In this document: positions 19,132 through 25,273 of the stretch, in pieces | Position numbering within the stretch: position 1 is the stretch's first letter | Layout: each line of letters starts with the position of its first letter | Assembly: GCF_900176355.1 (NCBI RefSeq) | Contig: NZ_FWXI01000009.1 | Span: forward strand, 1 to 64,000 | Source: Sporomusa malonica | Lineage (GTDB): Bacteria > Bacillota > Negativicutes > Sporomusales > Sporomusaceae | Direction: 5' to 3' | DNA: 64,000 bases | Translations under genes and position numbers: made by a program | The notes under the pieces: model-generated | What the model was told of the DNA's origin: nothing | The model's database searches: none | What the model saw: the letters and a program-made list of their open reading frames with translations, nothing else

Positions 19132-19737
19132 CTACTTGGGAGTCTCCTTGTGTCTGTCACCCCGCACTACGACTGCGTCAATAAGGCCGTAGTCTTTTGC
19201 TTGCTCACTGGACATGAAGAAATCCCGTTCGGTATCATTTTGAATTTTTTCCATGGCCTGCCCGGTATGATGAACAAGAATGCCATTTAGGTGTTCCCGC
19301 ATGCGGAGTATTTCCCTTGCGTGAATTTCAATATCGGTGGCCTGACCTTGTGCACCACCAAGCGGCTGATGAATCATGATCCGTGAATTAGGAAGCGCAT
19401 ATCGTTTACCTTTAGCGCCAGCTGCAAGCAGTAACGCACCTGCGCTGGCAGCCTGACCGATGCAGATAGTGGAAACATCCGGCTTGACATACTGCATGGT
19501 ATCATACATGGCCAAAGCAGCAGTTACTACTCCACCCGGACTGTTAATATAGATATGAATGTCCTTATCCGGGTCTTCAGATTCTAAGAACAGCAGCTGA
19601 GCGATTACCAAGTTAGCCACATTGTCGTCAATTGGTCCACCAATAAATACAATACGGTCTTTTAACAGCCGTGAGTAAATATCATACGCCCGCTCGCCGC
19701 GGTTAGACTGCTCTACTACAATTGGCACATAGGCCAT
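19132..19737 (-). CDS. clpP: ATP-dependent Clp protease proteolytic subunit ClpP
   Basis: A 201-residue serine peptidase. The catalytic triad is visible as Ser98 (GQAASAGA), His123 (MIHQPLGG) and Asp172. It forms the double-heptamer chamber used by ClpX. It lies between tig and clpX, 27 bases after tig. The N-terminus ([22 protein letters not shown]) is the usual Firmicutes form. Confidence 0.97.
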   Translation of the reverse strand: MAYVPIVVEQSNRGERAYDIYSRLLKDRIVFIGGPIDDNVANLVIAQLLFLESEDPDKDIHIYINSPGGVVTAALAMYDTMQYVKPDVSTICIGQAASAGALLLAAGAKGKRYALPNSRIMIHQPLGGAQGQATDIEIHAREILRMREHLNGILVHHTGQAMEKIQNDTERDFFMSSEQAKDYGLIDAVVVRGDRHKETPK

Positions 19738-19764
19738 GACAAATCACCTCAAACTCCAAATTTA

Positions 19765-21051
19765 TTATGCTACTACACTTTCGATTACAATTTGGGCAGC
19801 TTTTTTACGCAGAACTGAGTCCTGAAGCGCCTGGAACCGGCCGGTTTCACGAATGACTTTGACAATTTCCTCAGCCGTGGTCTGATAATTTTGCGCCATA
19901 GACTGAATTTCCTGCTGCATTTCTTCAGGCGCAGCAGTAAGCCCTTCGGCTTTAACAATAGCCTCAAGTACCAGGTCAGTTTTAACATTATATAACGCTG
20001 AAGCGCGGTAGTTTTCCTTTAAGCCTGCCATATCCATTTTAGTATATTCAAGATATTTCGCAAGTTGCATGCCGCGTTGCTGTAAATTTACGTCAAGATC
20101 TTGAATCATGTTGTCAATCTGATTTTCAACCATAACTTCGGGCACATCGATTTCAGCGTTGTCAACTGCCGCTTTAATGGCTGCTGCGCGGAACTCGCGT
20201 TCGGCTTTATCTTTGGCAGCCTGTTCTAACTTATTCTTAATGTCAGCTTTTAATTCCGCAAGAGTATCAAATTCGCCAGTTTCTTTGGCAAATTCATCAT
20301 CAAGTTCAGGCATTTCCTTACGCTTGATGTCATGGATATTTACGGTGAACTTAGCTTCTTTACCAGTTAATTCGGGAACAAAGTAATCTACGGGGAAAGA
20401 AACAGTCACTTCCCGCTCCTCACCTGATTTAGCGCCTATTAGTTGGTCCTCAAAACCAGGAATAAAGCTGCCAGAACCGATTTCGAGAGGATAGCTCTTG
20501 CCTTCGCCGCCATCAAACGGAACGCCATCAATAAAGCCTTTAAAGTCGATAATGGCTAAGTCGCCTTGCTTAAGCTCAGCATCTTCTACTACCACCATTT
20601 TAGCATTACGGCTGCGATTTTTTTCCAATTCTTTGTCTACGTCAGCGTCAGTGATTTCGGCAGCAGCCTTTTCTATTGTAAGACCTTTATATTGGCCTAA
20701 AGTAACTTCAGGCTTTTTAACGACAGTGGCTTTAAACACTAATGGCTGATCTTCCGCTAAAGTAACAACCTCAATTTCCGGGCGGCCAACTGGATCAATT
20801 GCCTGCTCTTCAAGGGCTTTAGCATACGCCTCCGGGGCCAGGATTTCAAATGCCTCATCAAGCAGCGCTTCTTTGCCAATACGCGTTTCAACTACTTTGC
20901 GAGGAGCTTTGCCTTTACGGAAACCGGGAATGTTGACCTGATTAGCCAGCTTGCGGTAAGCCTTTTCTACAGCTTTAGCCACCTCAGTCTGGGGTATTTC
21001 AAGATTAAGCACCGTTTTATGATTGTCTATTCTTTCCGCTGTTACCTTCAT
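19765..21051 (-). CDS. tig: Trigger factor (ribosome-associated chaperone, PPIase)
   Basis: A 428-residue trigger factor. The ribosome-binding signature GFRKGKAPRKVVE is near residues 43-55, the FKBP-type prolyl isomerase domain spans about 150-245 (GDLAIIDFKGFIDGVPFDGG), and the C-terminal helical arms follow. It binds the ribosome exit tunnel and nascent chains. It is the first gene of the tig-clpP-clpX-lonB-lonA-ysxC series; a good AAGGAGGAAA site precedes the ATG. Confidence 0.96.
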   Translation of the reverse strand: MKVTAERIDNHKTVLNLEIPQTEVAKAVEKAYRKLANQVNIPGFRKGKAPRKVVETRIGKEALLDEAFEILAPEAYAKALEEQAIDPVGRPEIEVVTLAEDQPLVFKATVVKKPEVTLGQYKGLTIEKAAAEITDADVDKELEKNRSRNAKMVVVEDAELKQGDLAIIDFKGFIDGVPFDGGEGKSYPLEIGSGSFIPGFEDQLIGAKSGEEREVTVSFPVDYFVPELTGKEAKFTVNIHDIKRKEMPELDDEFAKETGEFDTLAELKADIKNKLEQAAKDKAEREFRAAAIKAAVDNAEIDVPEVMVENQIDNMIQDLDVNLQQRGMQLAKYLEYTKMDMAGLKENYRASALYNVKTDLVLEAIVKAEGLTAAPEEMQQEIQSMAQNYQTTAEEIVKVIRETGRFQALQDSVLRKKAAQIVIESVVA

Positions 21052-21254
21052 TTATGTATTTCCTCCTTATTAAATTAACTGCTGACACAGCTTATTCATC
21101 GTCAACATAGTCCCTTTAACAGTATTCCCATTATTGACACAAATTTCATGGGGTTCCTGGTTTAACCATTATTTTTTTCCGGCCAGTATCCATAATTTGC
21201 AGCGATGTCATGCATAATATCATACCACAACTGAACACCAAAGACAAGATATGA

Positions 21255-21284
21255 GCAAAAAACCCAGCAGATATATGCTGGGTT
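21255..21284 (-). terminator. Terminator of the tRNA-Gly transcript
   Basis: AACCCAGCA/TGCTGGGTT (21261-21284) followed by a T-run on the minus strand (plus-strand A-run 21256-21262), just after the tRNA 3' end. Confidence 0.8.
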
Positions 21285-21294
21285 ATGTGTAATA

Positions 21295-21369
21295 TGGAGC
21301 GGAAAACGAGATTCGAACTCGCGACCCTCGCCTTGGCAAGGCGATGCTCTACCGCTGAGCTACTTCCGC
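21295..21369 (-). tRNA. tRNA-Gly (GCC)
   Basis: Cloverleaf on the minus strand with acceptor GCGGAAG/TTTCCGC, D arm GCTCAGCGGTAGAGC, anticodon stem TCGCC/GGCGA with loop TTGCCAA (anticodon GCC), T loop GTTCGAATC, and an encoded TCCA 3' end. Confidence 0.95.
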
Positions 21370-21415
21370 GTATTGGCGCTAACAACATAATTGATTATAT
21401 ACCGTAATTTATTGT

Positions 21416-21444
21416 TTGTCAACTCAGAAATAATTGGCTAATTT
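21416..21444 (+). promoter_or_regulatory. Candidate promoter of the rSAM/peptide operon
   Basis: TTGTCA (21416-21421), 17-base spacer, TAATTT (21439-21444), about 80 bases upstream of the proposed TTG start of the maturase. Visual match only. Confidence 0.4.
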
Positions 21445-21524
21445 TAAGCTAGCACCTGCCATCCAGCCTGCATATTATGTATAAGACACATAAAGTAAAC
21501 ACGGCTGCAAAGGAGGCTGGTCAG

Positions 21525-22766
21525 TTGTATTATCGGCTGAACAACAAGTGTGTACTAGTAAAGGGCAAGGCACGAGGAGCAATCTATGATCTAACTTCAG
21601 GCCGGGTGTATTCGATCAACCAGGGAGCTGTTGACCTTCTACAAGCATGCAGCAATGCTGCACTGGAAGACATAATGGATCTCGACTTACCAGATAATAA
21701 GCGTTATCTGTCATTTCTTGATAATTTGACAGCTAAGGGATTGGGCGCCACATACAATGAAGCACCTGGTCAAAAACAAATGCGAGAGCCTCCCATTTAC
21801 CAGCCCAAGCTCGAATTTCTCTGGTTGGAGATTACCTCTAGCTGCAATAATCGATGCCTTCATTGTTATTCTGCAAGCAGCCCGCAAGCACCAGCAGGCT
21901 GTGTGCCACATAACCGCTGGTTGGAAATTATTAGCGAAGCCCGTCAGGAAGGCGCTCACAGTATTCAACTTATTGGCGGTGAACCCCTACTTTATCCCAG
22001 ATGGCGGGAGCTGGTACTTAAGGCCCGCGAGCAAAACTATGATCTGGTTGAGATTTTTACTAACGCTACGCTTGTTGATGATGATTGTATTGATTTTTTC
22101 AAACAGCACGATGTCAGCATTGCAACTACGATTTACGCTAATAATGCTTTAGTCCATGACAAAGTCACTCTTCATGCCGGCAGCTTTGATAAAACAATGT
22201 CGGCTATTAACAAGATTTTAGCTAACGGCATTCCCCTTCGAATTGCTTCAATAATTATGAAAGCCAATGAGCATGAAGTAGAAAATATCCTTAATTTATA
22301 TGCCGAACTTGGAGTTGAGCCAGCACCGCCCGATGTGGTCCGACCTACCGGACGCGGAGATGACCAAGACTTAATTCCCTTAAGGTACACCAAACCGTCA
22401 ATTAAACCGCCTTTTTTTACCGACCCTGAGTCGTTTGCCAAAGCTCAGCACTTCCACAGTTGCTTAGCTGGCCGGCTGGCTATAACTGCTACCGGCGATA
22501 TCATACCTTGCATATTTGCCCGCAGTCAGGTATGCGGTAACATACTCAGCACCCCCTTGAGCGCTATACTTTCCGGCCAGCCGCTTACAAAGTGCTGGTG
22601 TACAACTAAAGACTGTATAACTAAATGCCAAGATTGCGAGTATCGTTACGCCTGCGCCGACTGCCGACCACTGGCGCAAGGCCAAGACCCCCAAAAGTGC
22701 TGGCGCGCTTCCCCCGGCGACTGCTCATATAACCCTTATATAGGAAAATGGGAGGAGGATAAATAA
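21525..22766 (+). CDS. Radical SAM/SPASM peptide maturase with N-terminal PqqD-like domain
   Basis: A 413-residue maturase (429 if the ATG at 21477 is used). I choose TTG at 21525 because AAAGGAGG lies 8 bases upstream, while the ATG has no Shine-Dalgarno site. The first ~75 residues (CVLVKGKARGAIYDLTSGRVY) look like a PqqD/RRE peptide-recognition domain. The radical SAM motif CNNRCLHC has Cys at 107, 111 and 114, followed by GGEPLLYP. The Cys-rich C-terminus, including CQDCEYRYACADC, is a SPASM domain for auxiliary [4Fe-4S] clusters. The stop overlaps the start of the Cys-rich peptide gene. It most likely cross-links that peptide. Substrate pairing is inferred from context. Confidence 0.88.
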   Translation: MYYRLNNKCVLVKGKARGAIYDLTSGRVYSINQGAVDLLQACSNAALEDIMDLDLPDNKRYLSFLDNLTAKGLGATYNEAPGQKQMREPPIYQPKLEFLWLEITSSCNNRCLHCYSASSPQAPAGCVPHNRWLEIISEARQEGAHSIQLIGGEPLLYPRWRELVLKAREQNYDLVEIFTNATLVDDDCIDFFKQHDVSIATTIYANNALVHDKVTLHAGSFDKTMSAINKILANGIPLRIASIIMKANEHEVENILNLYAELGVEPAPPDVVRPTGRGDDQDLIPLRYTKPSIKPPFFTDPESFAKAQHFHSCLAGRLAITATGDIIPCIFARSQVCGNILSTPLSAILSGQPLTKCWCTTKDCITKCQDCEYRYACADCRPLAQGQDPQKCWRASPGDCSYNPYIGKWEEDK

Positions 22767-23086
22767 TGTCTGATGAAAAGTACAAAAATCCAAAATGGGA
22801 AACCCCCAAAATGGATGATTGGGACGGGGACTTTGAAGATGATGAGTTTGACGAGCGAGTGACCAATATAGGCTGTCAGCCATCATGGAGTCCCTGCCGG
22901 CCTAGCCAGCCAATAGGCTGCCAGCCATCTTGGAGTCCCTGCCGTCCTAACCAGCCAATAGGCTGCCGCCCCTCGTGGACACCTTGCTGGCCTCGTCAAT
23001 GCTGGCCTCGTCAGTGTTGGCCTCGAAAGCAGTGCCAGCCGCGTAATTGCATGCCTGGCTCACATCGCCCCTGCAACCCGCTTTAA
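22766..23086 (+). CDS. Cys/Trp/Pro-rich repeat peptide, putative RiPP precursor
   Basis: A 106-residue peptide starting one base inside the maturase stop codon, with GGAGGAGG 7 bases upstream. Residues 1-34 form an acidic leader-like part (Asp/Glu cluster at 17-30). From Ile35 there are 15-residue repeats of the type IGCQPSWSPCRPSQP (35-49, 50-64, partial third from 65), then 5-residue CWPRQ repeats (74-78, 79-83, 84-89 with an insertion) and a tail ending CNPL. There are 11 Cys, all after residue 36. No homologue is recognised with certainty; the last part recalls Cys-every-fifth type peptides. No signal peptide is seen. Function unknown; a structural Cys-rich protein is the alternative. Confidence 0.8.
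   Translation: MSDEKYKNPKWETPKMDDWDGDFEDDEFDERVTNIGCQPSWSPCRPSQPIGCQPSWSPCRPNQPIGCRPSWTPCWPRQCWPRQCWPRKQCQPRNCMPGSHRPCNPL
22868..23032 (+). repeat. In-frame tandem repeats of the peptide gene (45-bp and 15-bp units)
   Basis: The coding sequence repeats at DNA level: 45-bp units at 22868-22912 and 22913-22957 and a partial third from 22958, then 15-bp units starting at 22985, 23000 and 23015. Near-identity at the DNA level suggests recent duplication. Confidence 0.85.
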
Positions 23087-23091
23087 GATAT

Positions 23092-23118
23092 AAAAAGGCG
23101 CTTAGCCGCGCCTTTTTT
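23092..23118 (+). terminator. Terminator of the rSAM/peptide operon
   Basis: AAAAAGGCGC-TTAGCC-GCGCCTTTTTT, 6 bases after the peptide stop codon. It abuts the interspersed repeat copy C. Confidence 0.88.
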
Positions 23119-23119
23119 G

Positions 23120-23208
23120 TCCTGATAGAAAGAATAACTTTCTCCTGGATAAGAGCAACATCGGCTTCCGCTTTCGCCAAAGGCTCGGCGCAAGCCGTTT
23201 TTTCTTTA
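23120..23208 (-). repeat. 90-bp interspersed structured repeat, copy C
   Basis: Reverse-strand copy of the element at 402-491 and 32585-32673. The core CGGCTTGCGCCGAGCC and GCGGAAGCCGATGTTGC segments are conserved; the right hairpin (GAAAGTTATTCTTTC here) has diverged slightly. It starts two bases after the T-run of the peptide operon terminator. Confidence 0.82.
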
Positions 23209-23238
23209 ACTTTATTCAGTTTTAATCCTCAGGGATTC

Positions 23239-23823
23239 TTACTCCGCTCTGCGTTTACAATTGATTGATAAAATTGTTGTGGCATGAACAGCTGCAATCA
23301 GTGATCCAATTACATCTGCAATTAAATCAAGATCTGTGTCAAGCAGGCTTGGTTGGCTGGGAACTTTTGGTTTAACAATTTGATCTCCTATAAATTCACC
23401 AATTTCATATAGAGCTCCAACACTTAACCCTAATGAAAGAACAAAGATAAACCTAAAAGTACGGCTTATTGTAGGCTGAGTCAGCTGGCAGATGAGGTTA
23501 TAAGCAAAGAGAGAATAGGCATAGCTGCCAAAAATATGTTGGATTTTGTCAAAAATCATTGATGTAGCATATAGATCAAGATATAACCCCAAAAAACTAT
23601 CACTAACAATCACAGTCATTACAAACACTCGTATGTAACGCTTTATTTCAATGCCGTACTTGATTTCAGCAAATGTATAGATTATCCATACGCACGCTTT
23701 AACCGCAATATTCTGGGCATAATCATGTCGCCCCTGTTCCACCACTCCGATTATTATTGCTAGTAGAACAGCAAGAAACAGTCCTGTAGAAAAAACAATA
23801 ATCCTTCTATTTGTCAAATGCAC
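23239..23823 (-). CDS. Polytopic membrane protein, YjdF/DUF2238-like
   Basis: A 194-residue protein with about five to six membrane spans. The region GALYEIGEFIGD followed by DTDLDLIADVIGSLIAA resembles the conserved C-terminal part of YjdF/DUF2238-type membrane proteins, whose function is unknown. It converges on the peptide operon and is separated from it by the terminator and repeat copy C, so it is not cotranscribed with it. An export or self-protection role for the peptide cannot be excluded but there is no direct sign of it. Confidence 0.65.
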   Translation of the reverse strand: MHLTNRRIIVFSTGLFLAVLLAIIIGVVEQGRHDYAQNIAVKACVWIIYTFAEIKYGIEIKRYIRVFVMTVIVSDSFLGLYLDLYATSMIFDKIQHIFGSYAYSLFAYNLICQLTQPTISRTFRFIFVLSLGLSVGALYEIGEFIGDQIVKPKVPSQPSLLDTDLDLIADVIGSLIAAVHATTILSINCKRRAE

Positions 23824-23924
23824 TCCCCTCCACGCCTTCTTATTATTGTCCGTTTTATAAAAAAAATAGTCAAAGGAAAACTATCTTTCCTTCAACAATT
23901 AGACACTATTTATCGAAACTTTTA

Positions 23925-23953
23925 TTGCCAATTCAGCAAATATATGGTATTGT
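23925..23953 (+). promoter_or_regulatory. Candidate promoter of the small gene at 24017
   Basis: TTGCCA (23925-23930), 17-base spacer, TATTGT (23948-23953), 64 bases before the start codon. Confidence 0.35.
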
Positions 23954-24016
23954 GATAATAAATATTATTTACTAAAAAATATCAACGGATAATTACCGGA
24001 AGGGAAGGTGTTTTTT

Positions 24017-24271
24017 ATGAGAGCCATTGTGAGTAAGGATTTTTTTCTTGGTCAAACTCTTCCTATCAAAAAAATTGACCGGATAGCGATTTCAGCATAT
24101 GGCGGCGATTTATCCGGTACCGGTTTAGGGAGTTCGGAAAACTTTCGGATACCAGCACATGTTTTAGAGCCTGGTCAGATCATACTTACACCCACCGAGT
24201 GGTGCAGCCTTCTTGCCAAAGTACAAAACTGGCCAGCCAGTATGGGAATTATTAATTTATCCGATGACTAA
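24017..24271 (+). CDS. Hypothetical protein, 84 residues, C-terminus from a repeat element
   Basis: A short protein starting MRAIVSKDFFLG. The ATG at 24017 is chosen because AGGGAAGG lies 8 bases upstream; a GTG at 24008 overlaps that site. No family is recognised. The sequence is mixed alpha/beta in character with no membrane span or signal peptide. The last codons (Leu-Ser-Asp-Asp-stop) lie inside the HEARO-like element beginning at about 24256, so the original C-terminus was probably replaced when the element arrived. It may therefore be a truncated gene. Confidence 0.55.
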   Translation: MRAIVSKDFFLGQTLPIKKIDRIAISAYGGDLSGTGLGSSENFRIPAHVLEPGQIILTPTEWCSLLAKVQNWPASMGIINLSDD

Positions 24272-24392
24272 CCCGCTCTAAGACTCCCATGAGTTATACC
24301 CAAAGGGCACAGGCGAGCGGCTAAGTCCCTGGATAAGGGCGACTAACCTTCAGATGGAGTTAAAACCCCACCTGAAGCTAAGTCTACTTTAT
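24256..24392 (+). ncRNA. HEARO/IscB omega-RNA-like element, solo copy 1
   Basis: A 137-base element shared with 45023-45154 (opposite strand). It contains GATGACTAACCCGCTC, a long-range pair CCGCTC/GAGCGG, the conserved block GCGGCTAAGTCCC...GGGCGACTAACC, and a hairpin CTTCAG...CTGAAG (24349-24377). This layout and the ATGA at the left edge match HEARO RNAs, the guide RNAs of IscB-type transposons. No IscB gene is attached. The internal hairpin loop differs strongly from copy 2. Family call is from memory of the motif, not a covariance search. Confidence 0.6.
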
Positions 24393-24440
24393 AGTACTTA
24401 GGATTATGCCAAGAATAATTGTATTATGCTATTGTACATA

Positions 24441-24474
24441 AAAAACTTCTAGGATAAAATCCTAGAAGTTTTTT
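24441..24474 (-). terminator. Terminator after tRNA-Leu
   Basis: Perfect 14-bp stem (arms AAAACTTCTAGGAT and its complement) followed on the minus strand by TTTTTTATG. It ends the His-Gln-Lys-Leu tRNA cluster and could also stop plus-strand transcription coming from the HEARO-like element. Confidence 0.8.
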
Positions 24475-24475
24475 A

Positions 24476-24560
24476 TGGTGCGGGAGACAGGAATTGAACC
24501 TGCACGGGTCGCCCCGCTAGATCCTAAGTCTAGTGCGTCTGCCAGTTCCGCCACTCCCGC
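24476..24560 (-). tRNA. tRNA-Leu (TAG)
   Basis: 85-base class II tRNA on the minus strand. Acceptor GCGGGAG/CTCCCGC, anticodon stem CTAGA/TCTAG with loop CTTAGGA (anticodon TAG), variable arm CGGGGCGACCCG, T loop GTTCAATTC, encoded ACCA. Confidence 0.94.
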
Positions 24561-24670
24561 ATATGATATTAACTTGTTGCCGCAGATGTTATATTATCAT
24601 AGTCAATGTACTATGTCAATATACTAATATATTGTCCCTTACTCTTGTTCGGAACTAAGCGATTCATCCA

Positions 24671-24705
24671 AGTTCTCATTTCGCCTGACGGCTAGTGAGA
24701 ACTTG
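24671..24705. repeat. Inverted repeat between tRNA-Leu and tRNA-Lys
   Basis: AAGTTCTCA and TGAGAACTT flank a 17-base loop in the spacer between two tRNA genes. It has no T-run, so it is more likely a processing or folding element than a terminator. Confidence 0.5.
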
Positions 24706-24716
24706 GCTCATTGCTA

Positions 24717-24792
24717 TGGTGACCCACGATGGACTCGAACCATCGACACCCTGATTAAAAGTCAGGTGCTCTACCAACTGAGCTAGTAGGTC
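24717..24792 (-). tRNA. tRNA-Lys (TTT)
   Basis: 76-base tRNA on the minus strand. Acceptor GACCTAC/GTGGGTC, D arm GCTCAGTTGGTAGAGC, anticodon stem CCTGA/TCAGG with loop CTTTTAA (anticodon TTT), T loop GTTCGAGTC, encoded CCA. Confidence 0.95.
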
Positions 24793-24911
24793 ATCGTTTA
24801 AATAAGATAAGCTGCTATTAAGATGCAAGGCTTGTTGAGGAGTACACCCATTGCATATAGACGCAACAGGAGACAATTCAAAGCTACGGAGTAGCTACCT
24901 CATAGAATTAA

Positions 24912-24987
24912 TGGCAGGGGCGGCTGGACTCGAACCAACGCGTGACGGAGTCAAAGTCCGTTGCCTTACCGACTTGGCGACGCCCCT
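24912..24987 (-). tRNA. tRNA-Gln (TTG)
   Basis: 76-base tRNA on the minus strand. Acceptor AGGGGCG/CGCCCCT, anticodon stem ACGGA/TCCGT with loop CTTTGAC (anticodon TTG), T loop GTTCGAGTC, encoded GCCA. Confidence 0.93.
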
Positions 24988-25003
24988 ACGATATGGATAA
25001 AAT

Positions 25004-25080
25004 TGGGGTGACTAGAGGGTCTCGAACCCTCGAATACCGGAGCCACAATCCGGCGTGTTAACCACTTCACCATAGCCACC
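25004..25080 (-). tRNA. tRNA-His (GTG)
   Basis: Minus-strand tRNA with the extra 5' G (G-1) facing C73, acceptor GTGGCTA/TAGTCAC, anticodon stem CCGGA/TCCGG with loop TTGTGGC (anticodon GTG), and encoded CCA. It is first in the His-Gln-Lys-Leu cluster. Confidence 0.94.
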
Positions 25081-25273
25081 ATATACACATTGTCGTTTAA
25101 CGACAGAATTTATTTTATCATACCTGCATCACTTATGTCAAGCGTTCTGTTTCAAACTTTGTGCAAGCATTTTATAAAGCAGCTAACGACATTTGCTAGT
25201 ATAGCAAAGATTCCTCCAAAAGACAATAGTATTTTTTCACATAACAAAACATCTCTTCAAACTCGATGACTGA

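Noticed and set aside
21146..21388. 80-codon open frame on the minus strand across tRNA-Gly
   Set aside because: It overlaps a well-formed tRNA gene and its terminator.
21477..21524. ATG at 21477 as the start of the radical SAM gene
   Set aside because: No ribosome binding site precedes it, whereas TTG at 21525 has AAAGGAGG at proper spacing and leads straight into the PqqD-like domain.
22868..23032. Possible CRISPR-like repeat array
   Set aside because: The repeats are in-frame peptide units with no unique spacers and no cas genes nearby.
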